Assembly (NCBI RefSeq): GCF_900176515.1
Contig: NZ_FWXV01000002.1
Location: forward strand, 1,798,001 to 1,862,000
Origin: Kibdelosporangium aridum
Lineage (GTDB): Bacteria > Actinomycetota > Actinomycetes > Mycobacteriales > Pseudonocardiaceae
Direction of reading: 5' to 3'
Length of the DNA stretch: 64,000 nt
Made by a program: the position numbers and the translations under genes
The notes under the pieces: generated by a model
The model's database searches: none
Told to the model about the DNA's origin: nothing
What the model saw: only the letters and a program-made list of their open reading frames with translations
Part shown: positions 1-7,988 of the stretch, piece after piece
How positions within the stretch are numbered: position 1 is the stretch's first letter
Layout of the letters: each line of letters begins with the position of its first letter

Positions 1-179
1 TTACCCCACACCGTCGCGACGAACAGCTGCCCGACCCGTTGTTCCAAGGTCAAGTGCCGCAAGGCGGCGTTGGCCCAGCTCGTCATCGCGTCAGCTTCGG
101 GCGCGGCGGAAGCGGGCGTGGTAACGGTGGCCAAGGCTGTGACCGCGGCCAGCGTTGGGGGGATCCAGCGACGTGACAC
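1..179 (-). CDS. Secreted glycoside hydrolase family 3 protein, N-terminal fragment
   Basis: The gene runs off the left edge of the window; only 59 codons are present. It starts with GTG at 179, preceded by a GGGAGG-type ribosome site inside a small palindrome (184-197). Residues 1-25 form a typical Sec signal peptide (SRRW, hydrophobic core, ASA-A cleavage). The sequence that follows includes LTLEQRVGQLF, the opening signature of GH3 beta-N-acetylhexosaminidase or beta-glucosidase domains. A role in cell-wall or glycan breakdown outside the cell is likely. The enzyme subtype cannot be decided because the catalytic region is outside the window. Confidence 0.7.
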   Translation of the reverse strand, partial: MSRRWIPPTLAAVTALATVTTPASAAPEADAMTSWANAALRHLTLEQRVGQLFVATVWG

Positions 180-777
180 CTCTGCCTCCCTGGAGGCGTA
201 AGATTCTTACCGACTCGGAGCTTCAATCGGTAAGTTACCCACGTCACTTGAGGGAAGCAAAGAGCCAAACGGCGGTGTTTGTTCACGTCACTGTTGCTTG
301 ACGCCACGCTACCCGCCTGGCCAAAGCACGGATCATCCCCTGGATGCGGCTGCATATAAGAAGTGGCGGTGTCCGTATGCCGAAGCTTACGAACACCGCC
401 GCCAAGCGCGAACGTCTCGGGTTACCAAGCGTGCAACTCACGTCGTACTCACTGGGCCTCGGCGCCCGGCGTCCCGGTACGCAGTCCCTTGACGACAAGC
501 CTCCCGCGGCGTGCTGCGCGTGGGTGCCCGGAGTCCGCGCACGGAGTTCCATCGGGGTGGACCAAGCTTCTCTTCGATTGGTCCCGGGCCGATCAGAAGT
601 CCGCACTAACTTTGTACCTAGTGAGGGCGGTCACTTCAAGGGCACGGACGGGTGCACCGGTACAGAGTCGGTAAGCGGTAGATCAACACGCCTCGTGGTC
701 GAATGGCCCATAGCTAGCGGGCATGCGGCTGTCGCCGCTACCTCCGACCGGGCTATCGGCATCCCCCACATGGATGG
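180..777. other. Non-coding stretch between GH3 gene and HAD phosphatase
   Basis: About 600 bases without a convincing gene: open frames here have poor codon bias and no recognisable protein. It holds an 8-bp inverted repeat (206-213 with 227-234) just upstream of the GH3 start, which could be an operator. It also holds a TATAAG-like AT-rich patch near 354 followed by a strong hairpin (365-400). The remainder shows nothing I recognise. Confidence 0.5.
365..400. other. Isolated strong hairpin in intergenic DNA
   Basis: Arms 365-377 (GGCGGTGTCCGTA) and 388-400 (TACGAACACCGCC) pair over 13 positions with one mismatch around a 10-base loop. A TATAAG-like element lies about 10 bases upstream on the plus strand. 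It could be a terminator, a short RNA or an operator. No T-run follows it. Confidence 0.35.
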
Positions 778-1581
778 CTACTTACGCCTCCGCCGCCGCA
801 TGCCGTACCAGGTGGCTCCAGCGGCCGCCGCAACGCCAAGACTCGCCGCGGTGATGGCCACCGCGGTCCCGGACGGCATCTGGATCCTCGAGCGCAGCGA
901 AACGGGCTTGGAGAACGTCAACATGGGCCAACCGCGCTCGGTCGCGAGCTTCTTCAACGCGCGGTCCGGGTTGACGGTCGCCGGATGCCCCACCACTTCG
1001 AGCATGGGCACGTCGGTGATCGAATCGCTGTAGGCGTAGCAGGCGGGCAGGTCGTAGTTGCGTTCCGCGGCCAGCTGTTTCATCGCCACGGCTTTGTTCT
1101 CGCCGTAGCAGTAGAACTCGATCTCCCCGGTGTAGCGGCCGTCCTCGGCCACCATCTGGGTGCCCACGCTGTCGGTGGCTCCGATCATGCGGGCGATCGG
1201 GCGCACGATCTCCTCACCTGAGGCGGAAACCACGACCACGTCGTGACCCTGGTTCTTGTGGTCGACGATGAGTTCGGCGGCTTCGGCGTAGATCAACGGA
1301 TCCACGATGTCGTGCAGCGTCTCCTCGACGATGGACCGGACCTGCTCGATGTCCCAGCCTTCGCACAACGCGGTCAGGTGCGCCCGCATCCGGTCCACCT
1401 GGTCGGCGTCGGCGCCGGACTGCATGAAGACGAACTGGGCGTACGCGCTCTTGAGCACGGCGCGGCGGTTGATCAGGCCGCCCTGGAAGAACGGACGGCT
1501 GAAGGCCAGCGTGCTCGACTTGGCGATGACCGTCTTGTCCAGGTCGAAGAACGCGGCGACCCGCTTCGTCGCTTCGGTCAT
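778..1581 (-). CDS. HAD-IB family phosphatase (Rv3661-like)
   Basis: 267 residues from ATG at 1581; an in-frame ATG at 1638 would add 19 unconserved residues. Motif I DLDKT lies near residue 12, followed by the subfamily IB pattern of SerB-like phosphatases (VVVSASGEE as motif II, YSDSITDVPML as motif IV). A C-terminal hydrophobic helix plus an Arg/Lys-rich tail (residues about 238-267) suggests membrane anchoring. The family hydrolyses small phosphate esters, but the substrate is not known. It matches M. tuberculosis Rv3661 in sequence and position, next to the 6C RNA and ssd, facing away from them. Assignment to the family is secure; the physiological role is not. Confidence 0.85.
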   Translation of the reverse strand: MTEATKRVAAFFDLDKTVIAKSSTLAFSRPFFQGGLINRRAVLKSAYAQFVFMQSGADADQVDRMRAHLTALCEGWDIEQVRSIVEETLHDIVDPLIYAEAAELIVDHKNQGHDVVVVSASGEEIVRPIARMIGATDSVGTQMVAEDGRYTGEIEFYCYGENKAVAMKQLAAERNYDLPACYAYSDSITDVPMLEVVGHPATVNPDRALKKLATERGWPMLTFSKPVSLRSRIQMPSGTAVAITAASLGVAAAAGATWYGMRRRRRK

Positions 1582-1696
1582 AAGCCCAGCATATGCCCCG
1601 TCTGGCCGACCCCTGCATGGTCGGTGTGCATAAGACACACCAATAAAAACCTGTATCCATGACCACGAGCGCGCGGGAAGGGGATACAGTAAGAGC

Positions 1697-1790
1697 GTCC
1701 GGTCTTCGACACCGGGCCGGTTCAGTCCGACCCCCCGGGACTGAACCTATTGACGACCCCCGTCCCTCCCCCCTGGCGGGGGTCGTCCCA
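1697..1790 (+). ncRNA. 6C small RNA (actinobacterial, B11-like)
   Basis: Two consecutive stem-loops each carry a run of six cytosines in the loop, which defines the 6C RNA motif. Hairpin 1 pairs 1719-1728 with 1738-1747 around a loop containing CCCCCC. Hairpin 2 pairs 1752-1761 with 1778-1787 (GACGACCCCC with GGGGGTCGTC), again with CCCCCC in the loop, and probably also terminates transcription. A TACAGT -10 element at 1685-1690 predicts a start near 1697 and a transcript of about 94 nt, close to the roughly 93 nt of mycobacterial B11. Position between the Rv3661 and Rv3660c homologues matches B11 exactly. In mycobacteria this RNA acts on mRNAs through its C-rich loops; targets here are unknown. 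Confidence 0.88.
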
Positions 1791-2513
1791 TATCCACACC
1801 CGTTGCACAGCCGGAGAATCCGGCCACCGATCCGTGCGCGGGTAAATTCTACGTCAGCGTAGAAATCTATCGCGCACCGGGACACGATGTCTCGACACCG
1901 TGTCGATTCCTGGTGCGTCCACTGTGGACCTGCGACGCCCGGGGTGGTCGCGCGGTCCCCTCAGGGTCCGAGTCGGCTGGGGCTCGGCGGCATGTGGACT
2001 CTCCCGGAACAGTTCAGCTCGTCGTGCGGTGGAATTCGGTCACGTCCTCGTCTTTTGCCACACTTCTCATCGCTTGGCAAAGCCGGCTGAGGGTCATTGC
2101 GGACACAACTCCGTGCGGCGCGCCAGCGGATCCGCCACCATCCGTTGCGCGGAATCACCCCGGTCGCGCCGAATCGCGGATCCACCACAAATCCGAGCCA
2201 GTCTCTTCGGCAATTCTGTGGCGCCCTTTTCGCTGCTCGGCAATTCCCGTCAACCTCGGCGCGTTGTTCCGTAAAACCTCACACCACCAGCGCGAACCCG
2301 GCTCAGTGTCAAGATCATCAGCCACTGGCGTGCCTGCGTATACCACACCCGATCAACAAAAAGCTCCCGCGAAGCCCCATTTCCGGCGACTTATCCACAC
2401 CCGCCCCACTTGTCCACAGCCCCAACCCGCACCCATTGCGCCGAAAACCACCAAGCGGGAGCGTGGAACTCATCGCCGCACAAGCCTGTCAGCCGAATCC
2501 CGGGGGTAATCCG
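1791..2513. other. Long leader or intergenic region upstream of ssd
   Basis: About 720 bases with no supported gene. Near 1880-1902 there is an imperfect inverted repeat around GACACGATGTC/GACACCGTGTC, and near 1918-1930 a short GTCCACTGTGGAC palindrome. Two DnaA-type boxes sit at 2391-2418, about 100 bases before the ssd start. The promoter of the Tad operon presumably lies here but I cannot place it. Confidence 0.4.
2391..2418 (+). promoter_or_regulatory. Pair of DnaA boxes upstream of ssd
   Basis: TTATCCACA (2391-2399) and TTGTCCACA (2410-2418) both match actinobacterial DnaA-box consensus, in the same orientation and 19 bases apart. They lie about 100 bases upstream of the septum-site gene ssd. 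DnaA control of, or titration at, this promoter is an inference from sequence only. Confidence 0.5.
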
Positions 2514-3575
2514 ATGACTGAGAACCGTCCTCTAGTCCTGGTCAACAACGAGGCCGTACTCGAGGAGTTGCTGCGTCTCGCCGCCGCGGCCGGGTGCGAT
2601 CTGCGGCGCGTGCCCGACGCGCTGGCGGCCAGACCACTGTGGTCAAACGCTCCACTCGTGCTCGTCGATCCCGCTGGCGCGCGCGAGATCCAAGCCGAGC
2701 GGCTGCCGAAGCGCAGCCGTGTCGTCATCGTTTCCCCTGACGCGTCGACGATCGACAGCCTGCAGGCGGCGATCGAACTCGGTGCCGAACGGGTCGTCGA
2801 GCTGCCTGCGGCAGAGCCTTGGCTGGCCGATGCGATCGCCGACGCCGCGGAAGGTCCAGGTGGACCGCCCGGCCGGGTGATGGCGGTGGTAGGTGGCCGA
2901 GGCGGTGCGGGCGCGTCCGTCTTCGCCGCGGCCGTTGCCAGAGCCGCAGCTCGGGCAGGGCATCGCGCGATGCTGGTCGACTGCGATCCGCTGGCGGGTG
3001 GACTCGATCTGGTACTCGGCGCCGAAAGTGAGAAAGGTTTGCGTTGGCCGGAGATGAACGTCAAAGGCAGAGTCGCGGCGTCGTCGTTGAGAGCCGCGCT
3101 GCCCGGCCGGGAAGGCTTGAAAGTGGTCTCTGGCGCGAGAAAGGGATTCGCACCGGAGCCGGACGCGGTCACCGCTGTCATCGAAGCGGGCAGACGCGGC
3201 GGAGACATTGTCGTCTGCGATCTGCCGCGTGAGTTGTCGGCGACGGCCGGAGCCGCACTGGATCTCGCGGATCTCACAGTAATAGTGGTGCCCGCGGAGC
3301 TTCGTGCGTGTGCGTCGGCGTCATTGGTCGCCGACCGGTTGAAAGCCCGAGGTGTGGTCGCGCAGGTGCTTGTCCGCGGCCCGGCGCCGGGCGGGTTGAC
3401 GGCGGACGAAGTGGCCGAGGCCGTTGGCCTCCCGTTGATGTCGTGGATGCCGCACCAGCGTGGGCTGGCCGAGGCGTTGGAGAAAGGCGAGTTCACCGGC
3501 AGGCGCGGGCCGTTGCTCGACGCGGCCCGGCGAGCGCTGGAAACCCTTGGCGTGGAACAGAGAGTGGCATCGTGA
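2514..3575 (+). CDS. ssd: Septum site-determining protein Ssd / CpaE-like MinD-family ATPase
   Basis: 353 residues from ATG at 2514 after a GGGGGT ribosome site; the frame stays open upstream but without coding character. Residues 1-115 form a receiver-like N-terminal domain. From about residue 122 there is a MinD/ParA-type domain with a degenerate P-loop (VVGGRGGAGAS) that lacks the usual lysines, as in M. tuberculosis Ssd (Rv3660c). It is known there as a septum-site regulator and is the CpaE-like member of the Tad 'helicase/secretion neighbourhood'. It overlaps tadA by four bases (GTGA), so translation is coupled. Probable role: polar placement of the Tad machine or division-site control. 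ATP hydrolysis is doubtful given the P-loop. Confidence 0.85.
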   Translation: MTENRPLVLVNNEAVLEELLRLAAAAGCDLRRVPDALAARPLWSNAPLVLVDPAGAREIQAERLPKRSRVVIVSPDASTIDSLQAAIELGAERVVELPAAEPWLADAIADAAEGPGGPPGRVMAVVGGRGGAGASVFAAAVARAAARAGHRAMLVDCDPLAGGLDLVLGAESEKGLRWPEMNVKGRVAASSLRAALPGREGLKVVSGARKGFAPEPDAVTAVIEAGRRGGDIVVCDLPRELSATAGAALDLADLTVIVVPAELRACASASLVADRLKARGVVAQVLVRGPAPGGLTADEVAEAVGLPLMSWMPHQRGLAEALEKGEFTGRRGPLLDAARRALETLGVEQRVAS

Positions 3576-4726
3576 AGGCAGACTTCGTCGAACGCGTGCG
3601 CCGCCGTGTCGTCAACGCGGGCACGGGCATCACCTTCGCCGGCGTCGCTGCGGCGATCCGAGACGAGTCCGGTGGTGTGGCAGGGGACAAGGATGTGTTG
3701 GACGCCTTGCGTCTGCTCGGCCAGGAACTCGAAGGCGCCGGGCCGCTGGATCCGTTGTTGCGAGATCCCGACACGACCGATGTTCTGGTCACCGGCCCGG
3801 GTGAGGTCTGGGTGGAAGGCAGGACCGGCCTGCGCAGGACCGACGTCAGATTCCCGGATGAGCCGTCGGTCCGGCGGCTCGCGCAACGCCTCGCAGCGGC
3901 AGCTGGGCGCAGATTGGACGACGCACAGCCGTTTGTGGATGCGTGGTTGCCGGGCGGCATTCGGATGCACGCCGTCCTGCCGCCCATCGTGCCGGCCGGG
4001 ACGTGTCTGTCTTTGCGGGTTCTCCGGCCCGCAGTGCACAACGTGGACACACTCTGTCGACTTGGGACGGTCGATGGGCAAGGCGCCGAGTTGTTGAGAG
4101 CCGTTGTGTCGGCCCGGCTTGCCTTCGTCGTAGTGGGCGGCACAGGTTCAGGTAAGACAACTTTGCTTGGCGCGATGCTCGGCGCGGTCCCGCCCGGTGA
4201 ACGGATCGTCTGTGTCGAAGACGCTGCCGAGCTGGCCCCGACGCACCCGCAGTTCGTCCGGCTGGTGGCGAGACCGCCCAACATCGAGGGCACGGGAGGC
4301 GTGGGCGTACGCGAGCTCGTCAGGCAGGCGTTGCGGATGCGGCCGGATCGTCTGGTCGTCGGTGAGGTTCGTGGTGCGGAAGTCGTCGAACTGCTGACGG
4401 CGTTGAACACAGGGCACGAAGGCAGCGCCGGAACGCTGCATGCCAACTCACCGGCCGAGGTACCGGCCAGATTCGAAGCACTGGCAGCGCTTGGCGGTCT
4501 GCCCCGGTCCGCTTTGCACAGCCAACTGGCCGCCGCCGTGCGGACAGTCCTGTTCATGCGCCGCGACGGCGACGCCCGGCGGCTCGCCGAAGTCGGTGTG
4601 CTGCAACGAAATGGCGACTACGTGAAAGTCAGCCCGGCGTGGCGTCCAGGCGAACGGCTACCAGCGAGGGCCGTCTTGACCGAATTGCTCACCGAAAGAG
4701 GAGTGATGCCGCCGTGGACGCCATGA
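3572..4726 (+). CDS. tadA: TadA/CpaF-type secretion ATPase
   Basis: 384 residues starting at GTG 3572, overlapping the ssd stop. This is a type II/IV secretion hexameric ATPase: N-terminal domain to about residue 130, then Walker A GGTGSGKTT at about 188-196, an Asp box region (CVEDAAEL) and Walker B-like VVGEVRGAE near 260, with the typical ALNTGHEGSAGTLHANS stretch. It should power assembly of a Tad/Flp pilus or pseudopilus at the cytoplasmic membrane together with TadB and TadC encoded next. Length and order match M. tuberculosis Rv3659c. Confidence 0.92.
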   Translation: MKADFVERVRRRVVNAGTGITFAGVAAAIRDESGGVAGDKDVLDALRLLGQELEGAGPLDPLLRDPDTTDVLVTGPGEVWVEGRTGLRRTDVRFPDEPSVRRLAQRLAAAAGRRLDDAQPFVDAWLPGGIRMHAVLPPIVPAGTCLSLRVLRPAVHNVDTLCRLGTVDGQGAELLRAVVSARLAFVVVGGTGSGKTTLLGAMLGAVPPGERIVCVEDAAELAPTHPQFVRLVARPPNIEGTGGVGVRELVRQALRMRPDRLVVGEVRGAEVVELLTALNTGHEGSAGTLHANSPAEVPARFEALAALGGLPRSALHSQLAAAVRTVLFMRRDGDARRLAEVGVLQRNGDYVKVSPAWRPGERLPARAVLTELLTERGVMPPWTP

Positions 4727-5493
4727 CCGCGTTGATCGTGGCAGCCGCGCTGCTCATCTGGCCGGCAGCCACAGCATCGAAACGACTCACCGCGCTGAAA
4801 AGCCCGCCCACGCGTGTCTTTCGTCTGCCGAGACCGAGCACGGCTCTGGTGGCAGTCGTTGGTGGACTGGCTGGTTGGGCACTGCTGGGGCCCGGCGGCG
4901 CGATCGCCTGCGCGGTCGGCGCGGCGGTCGGCTGGCGGTACTGGCAAGCCAGGCAACGGCTCCGGCAACGAGTGACTGCGGTCGAAGAACTCGTCGAAAC
5001 CCTGCGGTCTCTGGTGAGCGAGCTCAAAGCGGGTGCGCATCCCGTTACCGCTGCCGAGTCAGTGGCAGCCGACGCGCCGCCAAGCGGAGCCGAGGCGATG
5101 CGGGCCATCGCGGCGGCGGCCCGAATGGGCGGCGATGTCCAGCAGGCGGTCCATGAACCGCTCTTTGCCGACGTCGCCCATGCCTGGGCGTTGGCGCAAC
5201 GCCATGGCCTGCCGCTCGCCGACGTGCTGGCGGCTGTGGTGCGCGACCTCGATCAGCGGGTCCGGTTCGCCAAGCAGACACACGCGCGAATGGCAGGCCC
5301 GAGAACCAGTGCGGTCGTACTGGCGTGCTTGCCGCTGGCCGGCATCGGCTTGGGACAACTCGTTGGTGCGCAGCCTTTGCGAATGCTGTCCGGCACCATC
5401 GCCGGCCAGTTGTTGCTCGTCGCCGGTGTCGTCTTGATTTGTGCGGGCGTCCTGTGGAGCGGGCGGCTCACTCGTCAGGTGGTGCTGCCATGA
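4714..5493 (+). CDS. tadB: TadB-like type II/IV secretion membrane platform protein
   Basis: 259 residues if it starts at GTG 4714, which has an AGAGGAG ribosome site 10 bases upstream; ATG 4723 (ATGA overlap with tadA) is the alternative. N-terminal hydrophobic segments at about 5-20 and 45-75, a GspF-type cytoplasmic domain (residues about 85-200, with VEELVETLRSLVSELKAG), and two C-terminal membrane helices. The family forms the inner-membrane platform on which TadA acts. It is downstream of tadA and overlaps tadC by four bases, corresponding to Rv3658c. Confidence 0.87.
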   Translation: MDAMTALIVAAALLIWPAATASKRLTALKSPPTRVFRLPRPSTALVAVVGGLAGWALLGPGGAIACAVGAAVGWRYWQARQRLRQRVTAVEELVETLRSLVSELKAGAHPVTAAESVAADAPPSGAEAMRAIAAAARMGGDVQQAVHEPLFADVAHAWALAQRHGLPLADVLAAVVRDLDQRVRFAKQTHARMAGPRTSAVVLACLPLAGIGLGQLVGAQPLRMLSGTIAGQLLLVAGVVLICAGVLWSGRLTRQVVLP

Positions 5494-6194
5494 CGATCGA
5501 CTCGTGGGCGCTTGTGGCGCTGGCGGCGGCGTTGCTCGTGGCGCCGGGTGCCGGGGTGACCAGGCTGAGGCTGGCCGCTCTGTCGAGACGTTCCAGACGG
5601 AAACTGCTCGGGAGCCACCTGATTCCCGCGACGGCCGCAGCCATATCGGTGGTGCTTGCAACCGTGTTGGGCGCTTGGATGATCGCCTTGCCTGTCGCTG
5701 TGGCCGCGTGGTTCGGCGCAAGGCGGCTGCTCAGACCGCCGCAGCCCCAGGCAGATCCGCTTCGGCTGGCGACGAGCTGGGATCTGCTGGCCGCCTGCCT
5801 GCGGGCTGGCCTGCCGGTGCCTGCCGCGGTGGGAGTGATCGCCGACCGGGTGCCCGGTGACGGCGGCAAGGCACTGCGGACAACTGCTGGGTTGCTCGCT
5901 TTGGGCGCCGACGCCACCGATGCCTGGAGACCGGCGCTCAACGTTCCCGCCACCGCGCCGTTGGCGCGGAGTGCACGTCGAACGGCCAGGTCAGGGACCG
6001 AGCTGGCGACAGTTGCCGCAGCATTGGCCACCGATGTCCGAGTTTCGGCGCACGACATCGCCGAGGCGCGTGCTCAGCGAGCCGGCGTGCTCATCGCAGG
6101 CCCGCTCGGGCTGTGTTTCTTGCCCGCCTTCGTGTGCCTTGGCATCGTGCCCGTCATCGCCGGGCTGGCCGGGCACCTGGGACTGGGCGGATGA
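5490..6194 (+). CDS. tadC: TadC-like type II/IV secretion membrane protein
   Basis: 234 residues from ATG 5490, which overlaps the tadB stop. Hydrophobic helices at about 5-20 and 45-72, a short GspF-like domain (about 85-195, with SWDLLAACLRAGLPVPAA) and a C-terminal hydrophobic pair (GPLGLCFLPAFVCLGIVPVIAGL). It is the second platform subunit, matching Rv3657c, and shorter than stand-alone TadC proteins of proteobacteria. A 45-base gap separates it from the pilin-like gene. Confidence 0.85.
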   Translation: MTIDSWALVALAAALLVAPGAGVTRLRLAALSRRSRRKLLGSHLIPATAAAISVVLATVLGAWMIALPVAVAAWFGARRLLRPPQPQADPLRLATSWDLLAACLRAGLPVPAAVGVIADRVPGDGGKALRTTAGLLALGADATDAWRPALNVPATAPLARSARRTARSGTELATVAAALATDVRVSAHDIAEARAQRAGVLIAGPLGLCFLPAFVCLGIVPVIAGLAGHLGLGG

Positions 6195-6239
6195 CTGGGC
6201 TGGAGAAGACCCGAATCGGCTATCCGAAAGGACCGAACG

Positions 6240-6422
6240 ATGCCGAGCACCAACCGGTTGCACCTGTTCTCCGACGACGACGAAGGTGCGGTCACGGTCG
6301 AGTACGCGATGCTCTACCTCGTCGTCGGAGCGGCCGCCACCTTCTTGGTCATGCTCATCACCAGCGACTGGTTCCGGGCACTGATCACCGACTTGATCAA
6401 GGGGGCGATTCAGGTGCCGTGA
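6240..6422 (+). CDS. DUF4244 Flp-pilin-like prepilin
   Basis: 60 residues; ATG 6240 follows a GAAAGGA ribosome site. The segment DDDEGAVTVEYAML followed by a 20-residue hydrophobic helix is the class III signal and N-terminal alpha-1 pattern of Flp/Tad prepilins: cleavage after Gly, with a conserved Glu at +5. The C-terminal part is short (DWFRALITDLIKGAIQVP). It corresponds to Rv3656c and is the likely major subunit of the Tad structure. No prepilin peptidase is in the window, so processing must come from elsewhere. Confidence 0.82.
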   Translation: MPSTNRLHLFSDDDEGAVTVEYAMLYLVVGAAATFLVMLITSDWFRALITDLIKGAIQVP

Positions 6423-6736
6423 CTGTCGAGGCCGCCATCGTGCTCGGTGTGCTGATGACTGTCGTCTCCCTCATCGCGGCGGGGTTCATGGCCATGGGTG
6501 CGCATTTGAGATGTGTCGACGCGGCCAGGGAGGCGGCGCGCCTCGTCGCTCGTGGCGATGACGACAGAGCACCGGAGGCGGTGGACAAGATCGCGCCGAG
6601 CGGGGCGAACCTGCACGTGGTCACCGAAGGAGACCAGATCACCGTCGAAGTCTCGTACGCGCCCGTCGGCCTGCTGCCGGACTTGGCCATCACAGGCGCG
6701 GCGTACGCGGTGGCCGAACCGGAGGCCGCGGAGTGA
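6419..6736 (+). CDS. tadE: TadE-family pseudopilin
   Basis: 105 residues from GTG 6419 (GTGA overlap with the DUF4244 stop); corresponds to Rv3655c. Residues VTVEAAIVLGVLMTVVSLIAAGF form the TadE transmembrane pilin-like helix, followed by CVDAAREAARLVARGDD, typical of TadE. The codons just before the GTG read D-S-G-A in frame, so the whole class III cleavage motif DSGAVTVE is encoded, but no ATG, GTG or TTG in frame lies upstream within the overlapping pilin gene. CTG 6368 is the only near-cognate codon that would supply a leader. The true start is therefore uncertain. Confidence 0.75.
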   Translation: MTVEAAIVLGVLMTVVSLIAAGFMAMGAHLRCVDAAREAARLVARGDDDRAPEAVDKIAPSGANLHVVTEGDQITVEVSYAPVGLLPDLAITGAAYAVAEPEAAE

Positions 6737-7293
6737 GCCGATGCCATCGAACTCGGACCGACGACGGTGCGGCGACGGTCTGGGCGGCGTTCGTGGTGGC
6801 GGCGCTGGTGATGATCTTCGGGCTGATGCTCGTGATCGGCACTGCCGCCTCGGCCCGCCACCGGGCGAACAGCGCCGCTGATCTCTCCGCGCTGGCCGCC
6901 GCGGCCTACGGGCCGTGGGGCGAGCAGGTGGCCTGTGCCCAGGCGAGATGGGTGGTCGATCAGATGCAGATGCGGCTGGGCGAATGCCGGATGAACGGTT
7001 GGGTGGCACGTGTCGAGGTGATCACCACGGTGATCGGTCTTGGCGAGATCACCGCTCGTGCCACGGCCGGACCGGTGGCCGAGATGAGTCCGGGTGAAGA
7101 AAACGCGGGACCGATCGCGGGCAACGGTCGCCCAAGAGCGGTGAGCGGCATCACGGACGGGTCCGGGCGTGTCGGCGAGCGGTACCGCCGACCGGTTGAC
7201 GTTCGGTTGGAACGTCAGGCCGCTTTCACTCGGCGTTCATTACCGACCAGTTGCCGACAGGCAGTTACTACAGACGGCGGTCGTGCCGTTTAG
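6733..7293 (+). CDS. TadE/TadG-like secreted pilus-neighbourhood protein (Rv3654c-like)
   Basis: 186 residues from GTG 6733, overlapping tadE by four bases. DDGAATVWAAFVVAALVMIFGLMLVIGTAASARHRANSAADLSALAA is the helicase/secretion-neighbourhood TadE-like signature: a short N-terminus, one membrane helix, then a conserved SAADLSALAAA stretch. Residues from about 115 on are a low-complexity, Arg/Gly-rich tail longer than in the mycobacterial homologue, with no domain I recognise; the reading frame may simply run past the conserved part. Last gene of the Tad operon. Confidence 0.75.
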   Translation: MSRCHRTRTDDGAATVWAAFVVAALVMIFGLMLVIGTAASARHRANSAADLSALAAAAYGPWGEQVACAQARWVVDQMQMRLGECRMNGWVARVEVITTVIGLGEITARATAGPVAEMSPGEENAGPIAGNGRPRAVSGITDGSGRVGERYRRPVDVRLERQAAFTRRSLPTSCRQAVTTDGGRAV

Positions 7294-7345
7294 TCAGATG
7301 CAGGGCACGGACGGTGCCCGCCGGTTTAGGAGGCAAGTACCCAAG

Positions 7346-7975
7346 ATGTTGGAGACAGACTGGTCGGATAGTTGGCGCGGGGCCTTCCGCATCGAACTTC
7401 GTGCGGAGGCGGTCGGCCTCGCGTGGCGTGGGTGGCCAGTGCTGCCCGGCACCTATCCGGCGGGCTCGCAGTGGGCGGGCCGCGAGGGCACTGAGAACGT
7501 CGGACCGGTTCCCGTGCACCGGGACTGGCAGGAGCGCATCGGCACCAAGCCGGAGCAGGTCGCCGCATGGTGGACCGGGCGCCCCTACAGCCTGCTGGTG
7601 GCAACGGGTGTGGTGCTCGACGCGATCGAGGTTGACGACTCGCTCGGCCGCAAGGCGGCCGGTGTGCTGCGCACCTACGGGATGCCGGTGCCGATCGTCG
7701 CGACCCCGACCGGCCGGTGGATGTTCCTGACCAAGACCGGGCGTTCGCTGCGCCGCGAGCTGGCCGCTGACGAGCAGGTCACCTTGCACGGCGCCGGAAG
7801 CTACGTGCCGCTGCCCCCGAGCCCCTTCGAGCACGGTGTCGTGCACTGGCGCGTCAAGCCCGAGGTGTGCGGCTGGCGGCTGCCCGAGTCGGCCGTGGTC
7901 CAGGAAGCCCTCGCGGACGCACTGGCGACCCCGAGCAGGCTGAGCTCGATGTCCGAGCTCGTCGCAGCCGACTGA
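7346..7975 (+). CDS. Bifunctional DNA primase/polymerase (AEP) domain protein
   Basis: 209 residues from ATG 7346, which has AGGAGG 12 bases upstream. The sequence matches stand-alone prim-pol (PF09250-type) proteins of actinomycetes: WRGWPVLPGTYPAGSQW near the N-terminus, then WWTGRPYSLLVATG and a LDAIEVDD acidic segment where catalytic carboxylates are expected, then a central PTGRWMFLTKTG. No helicase or zinc domain is attached, and no phage or plasmid genes flank it. Such orphan prim-pol proteins are common in this group; their in vivo role is unclear. Confidence 0.72.
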   Translation: MLETDWSDSWRGAFRIELRAEAVGLAWRGWPVLPGTYPAGSQWAGREGTENVGPVPVHRDWQERIGTKPEQVAAWWTGRPYSLLVATGVVLDAIEVDDSLGRKAAGVLRTYGMPVPIVATPTGRWMFLTKTGRSLRRELAADEQVTLHGAGSYVPLPPSPFEHGVVHWRVKPEVCGWRLPESAVVQEALADALATPSRLSSMSELVAAD

Positions 7976-7988
7976 GCCAGCCCGAACT

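Noticed and set aside
344..1033. 229-codon plus-strand frame over the left gap and HAD gene
   Set aside because: Poor codon bias in the intergenic part and antisense to the HAD phosphatase in the rest.
1652..1690. Possible -35 element for the 6C RNA
   Set aside because: TGACCA near 1660 has 19-base spacing to the -10 box; too weak to list separately.
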